A stretch of DNA of 64,000 bases from Tersicoccus phoenicis (GTDB taxonomy: Bacteria > Actinomycetota > Actinomycetes > Actinomycetales > Micrococcaceae), in NCBI RefSeq assembly GCF_001968835.1, contig NZ_MRDE01000068.1:124001-188000 (forward strand). Direction: 5' to 3'. Positions 1 to 9,167 of the stretch are shown piece by piece (the stretch's first letter is position 1; the number at the start of each line of letters is the position of its first letter). The notes under the pieces were generated by a model, which was given only the letters and a program-made list of their open reading frames with translations, was not told the DNA's origin and searched no databases. The position numbers were made by a program, and so were the translations under genes.

Positions 1-2021
1 ACCTGTCGGACGGAAGGCTCGAGCAGCGCAACGGCGCGTGGCTGATCACGGCACCTGAGAGTGTCACGGGTAGCGCCAGCGCGTATGCTCTGGCGCGCTT
101 GCGTGCGATGCCGGAGGGACATCGACGTTTGCTCACCGTTCTCGCGCACCTGGAAGCCGCCAGCTTGCCGCTGCTCAGCGAGCTCGTACCGGGATCGGTG
201 ATCGATGAGGCGTTCGATCAGCGCATGCTGCAGGTGGATCGGAGATCCGAACCACTCGTCCGATTGCGGCATCGCCTGCTCGGAGACGTGGTCCGGAGTG
301 AGACCCCGGTACTGGCGGGCAGGTGTTTGCGCGAGGAGGTCCTCGTGGCGCTCGCAAAGACCGGAGGCACGGCTCCGGCGGCAACGCGCCTCGGATTGAC
401 CGAGTGGTCGCTTGCTCTGGGAGAGAACATACCGGCGGAACAGCTGTATCAATCGATCGAGACGGCGCTCCAGCGGATGGAACACGACCGGGCCCGTCGA
501 ATCGCCGACCACCTGCCCGCCGCTGGCGATCTACGTCACACGGTTGCCTGTGTGAGTGTCTTGGTCGCAGTCGGTGATTACCAGGCAGCGGCGACGATGC
601 TTGATGCGACCGCCTTCACGCCCGAGGACGGACGCGAAGACTTCGTCAACCTCAAGCTCATCGAGCAGGAGGTACGGCGACACGGCGACCGATGTGAGGA
701 CCGGGTCGCCGAAGCCATCGCCGCGGCCGGTGCCGCTGCGGCCGGCGACCGGCGACTGAGGTCACTGGTGGAGTCAGCGGAATTCGATCGCGCTGCCCAC
801 CAAGGCCAGTATGCGCAGATTATCGACGCTGCCCACGATGATGCAGGCTTTGTCGTCGGCGCCGACGGAGACCGGTTATCCGATGCCCAAGCTGTCCGGA
901 TCAGCTGGCTGGCGGAGGCGCTCTGCCAGGTAGGAGAAACTGACCGCGCGGTGGAACTCATCGAGGGACTCTTCACTCGGCTCGACCGGCGCACCGTCAG
1001 CGCTCAGAGTTGGGGACTGATCACCACCAGAATGTATTTCGTCTATCTCTTCGCGGGAAGAGTTCATCGCTGCCGCCGTTTCCTGCAGGAGCTGGATCGT
1101 GCGGTGGAGGACGGTGAACTCAGTCCGGGCTTCCATTCCCTGTCGAGCCACGACACACGCAGTGGTGTCCTGTTCGCGCTGATGGGACGCGGTGATGACG
1201 CTCTGACGTGCCTGCGGCCGGCGGTCGCGCAGTTGCGGCTTCACGACCCTGAATCCTTGATCTCGTTGGCGTTGGCGGCTGCGGCGATGGCCACGGCCAC
1301 CTGCGGCGACAAGGAGGAGGCACGTCGGTACTTGGTGGAGTGGAAAGTCTCACCCGCGCACCCGTGGTTCTTGGTGCAACGCCTGGGCCAGTTGCTGGCG
1401 CGGTGGGCTGAGTTCTTGGTGGGGGAGGACGCCACGCGCATCGCGGAGGACCTGGCCGCGACGTCGTCAGAAGACGAATCTGCGGGCCGAGTTCAGCTGG
1501 CGCTCGTCTTCGGCCTGGGTGCGGTGTTCGCGGGGTCGGTGCAGGCGAGAGCAGCCGTGGATCGATTGGGCGCGGGCCTGCACGGCCGCCTACCCCGGCT
1601 GGCGCTGCGGGTGAACGCTGCGCTTGCCACCAGCCGACCAGAGGATCTACTGGCGGCAGCGGAGCACGCCACGACGGCAGGACTGGACGCCGTCCTGATG
1701 CTGCTGACCGAGGCCATGCTTCGGGGAAAGGCCTGCGAACTGGATGCCAACCAGCGTCGGTCGGCTCGACGGGTGCTCCAGGGCAGCACCTTGCGGATGA
1801 CTTCACCGGCGACAGCGCTACAGAAGATGGAGGGGCTCAGCGGCACCGAACGCCGCGTAGCTCGGGGGGTGGCCACAGGCCTGACGACCCGCGAAGTCGG
1901 CCAGCAACTCTTTCTGTCTGCACGGACGGTCGAATGGCATCTGGCCAGAATCTTCGACAAGCTGGACGTGTCCGGCCGGGAGGGTCTCGGCACTCTGGTT
2001 CGGCTGAGTAGTCGCCCATGA
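1..2021 (+). CDS. LuxR-family transcriptional regulator, C-terminal part (5' end outside window)
   Basis: The frame is open from the first bases, so the gene starts upstream of the window. The visible 670 or so residues are mostly alpha-helical, TPR-like sequence, as in large LuxR regulators that carry an N-terminal ATPase. The first residues (GAWLITAP) resemble the segment that follows the nucleotide-binding domain in that family. The last 65 residues are a LuxR-type helix-turn-helix: LSGTERRVARGVATGL, then TTREVGQQLFLSARTVEWHLARI, the usual DNA-recognition pattern. The ATPase motifs themselves would lie outside the window. The stop overlaps the next start by 4 nt (ATGA at 2018-2021), so the two regulators are translationally coupled. 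Given the position, control of the exopolysaccharide locus downstream is a fair inference. Ligand and target sites are unknown. Confidence 0.85.
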   Translation, partial: LSDGRLEQRNGAWLITAPESVTGSASAYALARLRAMPEGHRRLLTVLAHLEAASLPLLSELVPGSVIDEAFDQRMLQVDRRSEPLVRLRHRLLGDVVRSETPVLAGRCLREEVLVALAKTGGTAPAATRLGLTEWSLALGENIPAEQLYQSIETALQRMEHDRARRIADHLPAAGDLRHTVACVSVLVAVGDYQAAATMLDATAFTPEDGREDFVNLKLIEQEVRRHGDRCEDRVAEAIAAAGAAAAGDRRLRSLVESAEFDRAAHQGQYAQIIDAAHDDAGFVVGADGDRLSDAQAVRISWLAEALCQVGETDRAVELIEGLFTRLDRRTVSAQSWGLITTRMYFVYLFAGRVHRCRRFLQELDRAVEDGELSPGFHSLSSHDTRSGVLFALMGRGDDALTCLRPAVAQLRLHDPESLISLALAAAAMATATCGDKEEARRYLVEWKVSPAHPWFLVQRLGQLLARWAEFLVGEDATRIAEDLAATSSEDESAGRVQLALVFGLGAVFAGSVQARAAVDRLGAGLHGRLPRLALRVNAALATSRPEDLLAAAEHATTAGLDAVLMLLTEAMLRGKACELDANQRRSARRVLQGSTLRMTSPATALQKMEGLSGTERRVARGVATGLTTREVGQQLFLSARTVEWHLARIFDKLDVSGREGLGTLVRLSSRP

Positions 2022-4690
2022 TGCCCGGATCGACCTTGGCGACCGGTTTGCGCACCGAACTCGCCCACCGTATCGCCCAGGATTTTCGCGAGGGCTCCGT
2101 GTCCGGGCTGCTCATCATGGGCGAGGCGGGCTCGGGAAAGGCCGAAATCTCCGACATGGTCGTCGATCTGGTCGCTGACCGCATGCACGTGTGGCGGATA
2201 TACGCGAGCACGGTCCTGTCGACCATCCAGTTCGGCGCTCTGACACCGTTGTCCTCAGGCGCCACCTTGACCCAGATGGCATCTCCGATCGCAGTGATGA
2301 GACTGGTCAGCTCCCGTCTGGCCGCCGAAGCGGGTGATCGTGCACCACTGCTTCTGGTCAGTGACGTTCACCTGCTCGATGACAGCAGCGCTGCCGTCAT
2401 CGCCCAACTTGTCGCTGGTGGGGCAGCTCGGCTCTTGGCGTTCGGTCGTGCGGTCCCGACCTTCCCGAACGATCTACTCACCCTCTACACGGATGGTCTC
2501 ATCGAGCGGATCGAGCTGCCACCCCTTTCCGAACACGAGACTCACCGACTGTGCGAGTTGTATCTGGGCGGGCCGGTGATGCAGGCGGTGGGGACGTACG
2601 TGCACCGAATCTGCGACGGCAATCCCCTCCTGTCCACGGCACTCATCGATGGCGCCCGGCGCAACGGAAGCTTGATCAGTAGACGCGGCGTCTGGATCCC
2701 GGCGGGCGAGCTCCTGCCCGCAGATCTCCGCCTGGCCGAGGTTCTTCGACGGGAGATGATCGACCGATCGCCTCGACAGCGCAACGCCCTCGAACTCGTG
2801 GCGCTGTCCGAAGAGCTGCCGTTGCGGACCCTCACACAGTTGGGTTACGCCGATGATGTGCGTGTACTGGAAGCGGAAGACATCGTGATGGTTGAGTTGG
2901 GGCCGCCCACGTTGGTGCGTACTCGCCATCCCCTGTACGGCGAGTTGCTCCGTCAGCTCGTTCCGGTGGGACGTTCCCTGGCACTCCGTCAGGAGTTGGC
3001 CACTGTCACTGACGTCATGGCCCTGTCCGGAGAGGGCGTCGTGCGTTACGTCGACTGGTCGCTCGACACCGGTGCTCCTGTGGACGCCGCCGTCCTGCTT
3101 CGTGCCGCACGGCAAGGGAATGACCTCGTGCACGTGAAGTCCGCCCGACGAGCCGCGTGTGCTGTCGCCGCGCCGCACCTCGTCGAGAGGGCGCGTATCG
3201 AATTCGCCCGGGCGGCATATCTGGGCGGAGAGTATGACCAAGCCATACAGAGCTGTCGCGAACTGCTGGCATCTTCCACCGATCGGGTGGTGGTCGGATC
3301 AGCGGCCCAACTGCTGACATGTGTTCATCTGCAAACCGGAGAACCGTCGGCGCGTCTGCGTCAGGACGCGTCCCTCTGGCAAGCGGCTATCGAACGGCTC
3401 GCTGGAACCGGAAAGCAGCCGGATGTGACGACCGTGGGGATCCGGCTGATTGAAATCGCTGCCGACCTTCGCGACTTCGCCGTCGTTGGCGTCGAATCGG
3501 ACTTACGCGAGATCCTTGACAATCGTCCGGATGAGGAACACGAGGTCGTCGCACTCGTCCTGCTGGCCGAGGTACTCGGCTGGACGGGCCGACCAGAATC
3601 GGGTCTCGTGTGTTCGACTCGGGCGCTCGAACTGATTGAACACCAGCGAGGCTTGCGTCACTACCTCGACCTGGCATCGAGCCGCCATCTTCTCTGCTGC
3701 TTACTTGTCCCGAGTGCGGACCGTGCGGAACAGACCTTGGAGCTGTACCAGAAGCGCGCCCCGGCTTTGCTCCTGCAGTTCGGAGGTGCCGTGGACCTGG
3801 CGCATGGGCTCGTTGAGCTCAGACGAGGACGGCTGGAAGCCGCCCTGAAGCGGTTGGTGCCAGCTGTCGAAGCGTTGTTCGACCGCGATGTCGAGGGCCT
3901 GCTTGCTCTCGCCGTCGGCGTCACCGCCTTCGCGGCGTCTCTTGCGGGTGAGGACCGCCTCGTATCCCGCTGTCGACAAGACTTCCAGACGGTGCCCGTT
4001 CCGGGTTGGCTCGATCCCAAGTACCAGCTGGCTCAGGCTTATGTCGCGATGGCGTCGCTGGGTCGGCTGGGACCGGCGGCCACGCTCGAGAAGATGGGGG
4101 CACTCGCCCGACAGGCCGAGAGCTCCGGGATGACGTCTGTCGAGGTCGAGCTACGGCTTCTCGCTGCGGAACTCGGCGATACCCAACAACTCGACCGAGT
4201 AGACGTCCTGACTGCGCAGGCGGAAGGTCACATCGCGGAACTGCTCCGCCGATATGAGAACGCACTGGTGTCCGACGAGCGTGAGACCCAACTGCTCGCC
4301 GTGGCGGCGCGGGCCCTCGAACTCGAGTGCGTGCTCGTCGCGCGGTCCGCCGCCAGGGCCGTCAGCGGATCACTGGCCAACGGGCGTGCATCAGCGAACA
4401 TGCGCGCACTCGAGACTGAGTTGGCCGGTATTGACGAACGACTCAGCCCGTCCGCTCCCGTGGCACCGACACCGCTCGACCTCTCGCAGCTCAGCCGCCG
4501 TGAGCGGCAGATCGTCGAGCTGGTCCGATCGGGTCTCGGTAACCGACAGGTCGCGACACAGATGAGCGTGTCGGTCCGTACGGTTGAAGGCCATCTGTAT
4601 CGGGTCTACCGCAAGCTCGGCATCAAGAGCCGGGACCATCTCGTCACGTCGCCGTTGGAAGATCCGCAAGCAGCAGACAGCGATCTCTGA
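2018..4690 (+). CDS. LuxR-family transcriptional regulator with N-terminal P-loop ATPase domain
   Basis: This 890-residue regulator has a P-loop (GEAGSGKAE, about residues 35-43) and a Walker B-like strand (LLLVSDVHLLDD, about 111-122). A long helical middle region follows, and the C-terminal LuxR helix-turn-helix (LSRRERQIVELVRSGLGNRQVATQMS and following, about residues 826-876) binds DNA. This is the layout of large ATP-binding LuxR (LAL/MalT-like) activators, which assemble in response to a ligand. The start overlaps the stop of the preceding LuxR gene (ATGA); a second ATG immediately follows at 2021. Two such regulators in tandem before a polysaccharide cluster suggest joint control of that cluster, perhaps through the dyad at 4745-4761, but that is inference. 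The inducer cannot be read from the sequence. Confidence 0.9.
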   Translation: MMPGSTLATGLRTELAHRIAQDFREGSVSGLLIMGEAGSGKAEISDMVVDLVADRMHVWRIYASTVLSTIQFGALTPLSSGATLTQMASPIAVMRLVSSRLAAEAGDRAPLLLVSDVHLLDDSSAAVIAQLVAGGAARLLAFGRAVPTFPNDLLTLYTDGLIERIELPPLSEHETHRLCELYLGGPVMQAVGTYVHRICDGNPLLSTALIDGARRNGSLISRRGVWIPAGELLPADLRLAEVLRREMIDRSPRQRNALELVALSEELPLRTLTQLGYADDVRVLEAEDIVMVELGPPTLVRTRHPLYGELLRQLVPVGRSLALRQELATVTDVMALSGEGVVRYVDWSLDTGAPVDAAVLLRAARQGNDLVHVKSARRAACAVAAPHLVERARIEFARAAYLGGEYDQAIQSCRELLASSTDRVVVGSAAQLLTCVHLQTGEPSARLRQDASLWQAAIERLAGTGKQPDVTTVGIRLIEIAADLRDFAVVGVESDLREILDNRPDEEHEVVALVLLAEVLGWTGRPESGLVCSTRALELIEHQRGLRHYLDLASSRHLLCCLLVPSADRAEQTLELYQKRAPALLLQFGGAVDLAHGLVELRRGRLEAALKRLVPAVEALFDRDVEGLLALAVGVTAFAASLAGEDRLVSRCRQDFQTVPVPGWLDPKYQLAQAYVAMASLGRLGPAATLEKMGALARQAESSGMTSVEVELRLLAAELGDTQQLDRVDVLTAQAEGHIAELLRRYENALVSDERETQLLAVAARALELECVLVARSAARAVSGSLANGRASANMRALETELAGIDERLSPSAPVAPTPLDLSQLSRRERQIVELVRSGLGNRQVATQMSVSVRTVEGHLYRVYRKLGIKSRDHLVTSPLEDPQAADSDL

Positions 4691-4744
4691 CTGTCGCTGC
4701 CGACGCTCCTGCCCGTTGACCCGTCCTGAATCGAGTGGTTCACC

Positions 4745-4797
4745 CAGTACCTCAAGTACTGCAGGCGCGGTGATTGAGTAGAGCGCACCCCTAGGCT
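4745..4797 (+). promoter_or_regulatory. Candidate LuxR-type operator and promoter
   Basis: A perfect 6-bp dyad, CAGTAC-N5-GTACTG (4745-4761), lies about 30 bp upstream of TAGGCT (4792-4797), which fits the actinobacterial TANNNT -10 pattern. If TAGGCT is the -10, transcription would start near 4804 and the dyad centre sits near -51, a plausible activator position. Attribution to the two adjacent LuxR proteins is inference from proximity only. No good -35 is visible, as expected for an activator-dependent promoter. Confidence 0.45.
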
Positions 4798-5027
4798 GGC
4801 ATCACAAGATCGAGGGGGGAAATCGCCGGGGGAAGCACGGGGGGAGAATTGCTGAGTCTCAATCACCGACGGTCTTGATCTTGACTACCGACCCGGGGGA
4901 GGGTGCGGCAGTCGCGACGGGAGGGCCACGCTCCGTTCAGGCCCGAACACCCCGTCACCGTCTGAACATGCGGGACGCGTCTAGAGCACAGATTGCTCGT
5001 CGCGGAACGTGTGTCAGGCCCATGGAC

Positions 5028-5085
5028 GGAGTCGGCGGCGGATGGCCTTCTGAGACCAAGGCCCCCCCCAGCCGCCGCCGACTCC
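5028..5085 (+). repeat. Nested hairpin in the leader of the 5156 gene
   Basis: A perfect 14-bp inverted repeat, GGAGTCGGCGGCGG (5028-5041) with its complement at 5072-5085, encloses a second stem, GGCCTT (5044-5049) with AAGGCC (5058-5063). There is no T-tract after it. It could be an attenuator or a terminator for read-through from the regulators, or a 5' mRNA stabiliser. It ends 70 nt before the GTG start. Confidence 0.55.
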
Positions 5086-5155
5086 TTCATGACATCCTCA
5101 TTCACCGTTCTGGTGCCCGCTTGATCAGTGCTCGAAGGCTACAAAGGGGGACGAC

Positions 5156-8100
5156 GTGTCCTGGAGAACGCGTAAAGCGAATGGGCTGCACCTCGTGGCG
5201 ACTGGGCCCGCTTCTCGATCTACTCGGCGCGCCGGATCCCGTTTCTGGACCGCCGCGATCTTGCTCGCACTCCTTACCTGGGCGCTCCCGGGTACCGCAT
5301 GGGCGGCGACCTCCTGCACTCCCCAGATGAATCCCGTGCAGTGCGAGAACACGCGACCGGGAACTGACCCGGCCATCTGGGACATCAACGGTGCTGGCGA
5401 TCCGAGCATTCAGGGTTTCGCGACGGACATGAGCGTGGATGCCGGTCAACGGCTGGATTTCAAGATCAAGAGCGACGCTGCCGCCTACACGATCACCATT
5501 TTTCGCACCGGGTGGTACCAGGGCCTTGGCGCTCGACAAGTGGACAGCGTGCAACCGTCCGCTTCTCTGCCGCAAGTTCAGGATGCTTGCAAGGTCGACA
5601 GCTCGACTTCGCTCACGGACTGCGGTAACTGGAAAGTATCGGCCAGTTGGAACGTGCCGTCCACAGCGGTGTCGGGCGTTTACCTCGCCCGATTGACTCG
5701 GACGGACACCGGCGGTTCCAGCCATATCATCTTCGTCGTACGTAGCGATACCAGCCGGTCCAGTGTCGTGTATCAAACCTCCGACCCGACCTGGCAGGCA
5801 TACAACTCGTACGGGGGGGCGAGCTTCTATCAGGGCGGTACCGCCGGCCGGGCTTTCAAGGTCAGCTACAATCGTCCGTTCGCTACGCGCGGAGACGCCA
5901 GCACGGCCCGCGACTTCTATTTCGGTGCCGAGTTCCCTCTGGTGCGCTTCCTGGAACGCAACGGATACGATGTCAGCTATCTGTCCGGGGTGGACACGGA
6001 CCGGCGAGGAGCGCTGTTGAAGAACCACCGTGTCTTCATCTCGGCCGGACACGACGAGTACTGGTCCGGTGCGCAACGCGCCAACATCCAGTCCGCCCGA
6101 GATGCCGGTGTCAATCTGCAGTTTCTCAGCGGCAACGAAGGCTACTGGCGCACGCGCTACGAGAATTCACCCGTGGACGGCGGCGCGTACCGCACACTGG
6201 TCTCCTACAAAGAGACGTTGAGCAACGCCAAGATCGACCCGTCGAACGAATGGACGGGAACTTGGCGAGATCCCCGTTTCGCCACCCCAGCCAACGGGGG
6301 AGCATCGCCGGAAAATGCGCTCACCGGAACGGCGTACGTGGTCAACGACGGCCTCCTGCCCGTCACCGTCAACGCCGACGAAGGCCGAACCCGACTCTGG
6401 CGCAATACCTCGCTGACCTCCTTGTCACCCGGCACCAAAGCCGAACTCGCGCCCAACACCGTCGGATACGAATCCGATGAGGATCTTTTCAACGGATTCC
6501 GTCCGCCCGGCCTGATCCGCCTGTCCACCACCGTCGGAGACGTCCCCCAGTACCTGCAGGATTTCGGGAATACGGTCCGGCCGGGTCGCACCACCCATCA
6601 CTTGACGATGTACCGCGCCAGCAGCCGGGCACTCGTCTTCTCCGCCGGAAGCATCCAGTGGAGTTGGGGGTTGGATGCTACCCACGACGGTCTACAGTCG
6701 CCCTCCGACCAACGCATGCAACAGGCTCAGATCAACCTCCTGGCCGACATGGGAGCCCAGCCGACCACCTTGATGAGTGGCTTGGTGGCCGCTCAGGCGT
6801 CGACTGACGATCAGGCGCCTACAGTGACCATCACGTCGCGCCCGCCCCAATCGGTGCAGAACGGTCGCTCCTACACGGTCGCCGGGAGCGCTGTCGATAC
6901 CGGTGGAGGGGTGGTGGCCGGTGTCGAGTACTCCACGGACGGTGGTGTGTCCTGGTCTCCGGCGACCGGCACGACGTCGTGGACCTTCTCCTACATCCAG
7001 CACGGCCTCGGCCCTGCGTCCGTGAGAGTCCGCGCCATCGACGACAGCGCCAACACAGACCCCACAGGGACGGTGGTCTCGGTCGACGTAGCCAGCCCCG
7101 CCAGCATCTTCGGTGACACCGTGCCGCAGTCGGCGGATTCCGGCGATCCATCAGCGGTTGAACTCGGCCTGCGTTTTTCCGTGTCGCGGGACGGCTACCT
7201 TGCCGGTGCCAGGTTCTACAAGAGTGTCGCCAATACGGGCACTCATATCGGCTCGCTCTGGTCGGCGAACGGTGCACGTCTGGCGCAGGCGACCTTCACC
7301 GGGGAGACCGCCTCCGGGTGGCAGGAAGTTCGGTTCTCCACGCCGGTTCAGGTGACGGCTGGCACCACCTATACGGTCTCGTACAGCACCACGTCAGGGC
7401 GCTACGCCTATGAACCGTGGGCATTCGCTTACGGTGGACTGAGTAGAGAACCGTTCCAGGTGGCCGGTGGCGCTGGGAGCGCATCTGCTGGTGTCTACGG
7501 CGCTATCGGATCAATGCCCACCTCGTCTTATCAGAATACGAACTACAGCGTGGACGCGATCTTCGAGGGGGCGGGCGCAGTTCCGCTGGCGACCGTGGAT
7601 CAGTACCCGCTCAACACGGCGGTCAGTGTGGCGGTCGACAGCGAGATCCGCGCGGTCCTGAACAAGCCGGTCGACCCCGCCACCGTGTCGATCGTGGTGC
7701 GCGACGCTGCAGGCGCTCAGGCGTCCGGTGCCACGACGTGGGATGGGAACACCCGAACCGCGACCTTCAAGCCGAGTCAGGCGCTGCAGCGGAACACCCA
7801 GTACACGGTCACGGTCGGTGCCAAGGATGCGGCCGGTCAGTCGTTGACGAGCGGAGCTTCTTGGTCGTTCCGCACAGTGAAGCCCGACACCCCACCGGGT
7901 ACGTGCCCGTGCAGTCTCTACCAGGACTCCACCCGTCCTGCTCTCGAACTGGTTGACGACAGCTCGCTCCTCGCATCAGGGCAGCGCCTCACCCTTGGAA
8001 CACGTTTCACGACTGTGGTGCCCGGGGCCGTCACGGGGCTACGCTTCTACAAGGCTGCGGGGATGACCGGGACACATATCGGTACGTTGTTCTCCGCGGA

Positions 8101-9160
8101 CGGCACCGCGCTGTCCACCGTCACGGTGTCGAGTGAGACTGCCTCCGGATGGCAGCAGGCCACATTCAATGCTCCGGTTCAGTTGTCACCCGGTGTGGAT
8201 TACGTCATCGCCCTTAGCGGGAATGGAACCTACTCCGCTACTCCGGGCGACCTGGACGCCGCCAAATCAGTCGGCCCTCTGCGTACTGGTGCTCGCGCCG
8301 GAGCCTTCAGCTATGGTGGTGCGTTCCCCAACAACGCCTCCAGCACCTCCTACTTGGTGGATCCTGTCTTCGCCCCGGCACCTTCTGCAGCGTCGGTCTC
8401 TGTCACCGCGACGAGCCCCGCCAATGGAGCGGCCGACACCACCCCTGGTCCTCTTTCGATCAGGTTCAGCCAGCCCGTTCTCGACGGGTACACCTTCCGG
8501 GTGACCGCTGGTGCGAACGCCATCGCCGGTACTACTCGTCGGTCCGCCGACGGTACGTCGCTGACCTTCGAACCGACCGGCGCCCTCCCTGCCGCGACTG
8601 TCATCAGCGCGTCGGTGGAGAACATCAGTGCCGCCAACGGCGCTAAACTGGCCCGCACCGCATGGACCTTCAGCACGGCTTCCGCGGCTGGAAACCCGAC
8701 GACACTTCTGGGCAACTCGGTGCCTGCTGTCACTGATGCCGCGGATCCCGCACCTGTCAGTCTCGGGGTACAACTCAGCACCAGTCGTCCGATCGACATC
8801 AGAGCGTTGCGTTTCTACAAGGGCAGCAAGGACAGCGCAGGAAGCCATACGGCGACCTTGTGGGACTCGGCCGGCAACTCTCTCGCCACGGCGAAGTTCA
8901 CTGACGAGACTGCCAGCGGGTGGCAGACGGCGGTGCTCGACCGGCCCGTGCGGCTTCCCGCTGGGTCGATGTTCACCGTCTCCTATCAAGCGGTCGGTGG
9001 CTACGCCTACACCGGCGGCGCGTTCTCCGCCCCGATCTCGTCGGGACCGCTCACGTCCACGACTCCCAACGGCCGGTATTCCTATGGACAGCCGGGTGGT
9101 CTGCCGCTGCAGTCGTGGAATGCCACCAACTACTTCACCGACCTGGTGTTCTCAGAGTGA
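5156..9160 (+). CDS. Secreted protein with N,N-dimethylformamidase-like domain, Ig-like modules and three DUF4082 modules
   Basis: This is a 1334-residue exported protein. Residues 1-50 form a signal peptide (basic start, then AAILLALLTWALPGTAWA, predicted cleavage after AWA). Residues about 60-545 resemble the C-terminal domain of the N,N-dimethylformamidase large subunit, with the stretches TSDPTWQAYNSYGG, YNRPF, GHDEYWS and SGNEGYWRTR. A bacterial Ig-like module follows (about 560-645). Then come DUF4082 (about 648-805), a Big_5-type Ig module (about 815-910), DUF4082 (about 920-1076), a second Big_5 module and a final DUF4082 (about 1182-1334). The DUF4082 copies share the pattern LRFYK...GTHIG.LW...G.........ETASGWQ. 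DUF4082 is a presumed glycan-binding or adhesion module; the role of the amidase-like domain on a polysaccharide locus is not established. The GTG start has the ribosome-binding site AAAGGGGG. Confidence 0.85.
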   Translation: MSWRTRKANGLHLVATGPASRSTRRAGSRFWTAAILLALLTWALPGTAWAATSCTPQMNPVQCENTRPGTDPAIWDINGAGDPSIQGFATDMSVDAGQRLDFKIKSDAAAYTITIFRTGWYQGLGARQVDSVQPSASLPQVQDACKVDSSTSLTDCGNWKVSASWNVPSTAVSGVYLARLTRTDTGGSSHIIFVVRSDTSRSSVVYQTSDPTWQAYNSYGGASFYQGGTAGRAFKVSYNRPFATRGDASTARDFYFGAEFPLVRFLERNGYDVSYLSGVDTDRRGALLKNHRVFISAGHDEYWSGAQRANIQSARDAGVNLQFLSGNEGYWRTRYENSPVDGGAYRTLVSYKETLSNAKIDPSNEWTGTWRDPRFATPANGGASPENALTGTAYVVNDGLLPVTVNADEGRTRLWRNTSLTSLSPGTKAELAPNTVGYESDEDLFNGFRPPGLIRLSTTVGDVPQYLQDFGNTVRPGRTTHHLTMYRASSRALVFSAGSIQWSWGLDATHDGLQSPSDQRMQQAQINLLADMGAQPTTLMSGLVAAQASTDDQAPTVTITSRPPQSVQNGRSYTVAGSAVDTGGGVVAGVEYSTDGGVSWSPATGTTSWTFSYIQHGLGPASVRVRAIDDSANTDPTGTVVSVDVASPASIFGDTVPQSADSGDPSAVELGLRFSVSRDGYLAGARFYKSVANTGTHIGSLWSANGARLAQATFTGETASGWQEVRFSTPVQVTAGTTYTVSYSTTSGRYAYEPWAFAYGGLSREPFQVAGGAGSASAGVYGAIGSMPTSSYQNTNYSVDAIFEGAGAVPLATVDQYPLNTAVSVAVDSEIRAVLNKPVDPATVSIVVRDAAGAQASGATTWDGNTRTATFKPSQALQRNTQYTVTVGAKDAAGQSLTSGASWSFRTVKPDTPPGTCPCSLYQDSTRPALELVDDSSLLASGQRLTLGTRFTTVVPGAVTGLRFYKAAGMTGTHIGTLFSADGTALSTVTVSSETASGWQQATFNAPVQLSPGVDYVIALSGNGTYSATPGDLDAAKSVGPLRTGARAGAFSYGGAFPNNASSTSYLVDPVFAPAPSAASVSVTATSPANGAADTTPGPLSIRFSQPVLDGYTFRVTAGANAIAGTTRRSADGTSLTFEPTGALPAATVISASVENISAANGAKLARTAWTFSTASAAGNPTTLLGNSVPAVTDAADPAPVSLGVQLSTSRPIDIRALRFYKGSKDSAGSHTATLWDSAGNSLATAKFTDETASGWQTAVLDRPVRLPAGSMFTVSYQAVGGYAYTGGAFSAPISSGPLTSTTPNGRYSYGQPGGLPLQSWNATNYFTDLVFSE

Positions 9161-9167
9161 GGTGACC

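Larger units (their letters stand above)
4691..5155 (+). other. 465-bp regulatory gap between the LuxR pair and the exopolysaccharide locus
   Basis: No convincing gene lies here. In order it holds a dyad plus -10-like box (4745-4797), four runs of five or six G (4814-4819, 4828-4832, 4839-4844, 4895-4899), a strong nested hairpin (5028-5085) and the ribosome-binding site AAAGGGGG (5143-5150) for the GTG start at 5156. The layout suggests a promoter with a structured leader of about 350 nt for the downstream secreted protein gene. Confidence 0.6.
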
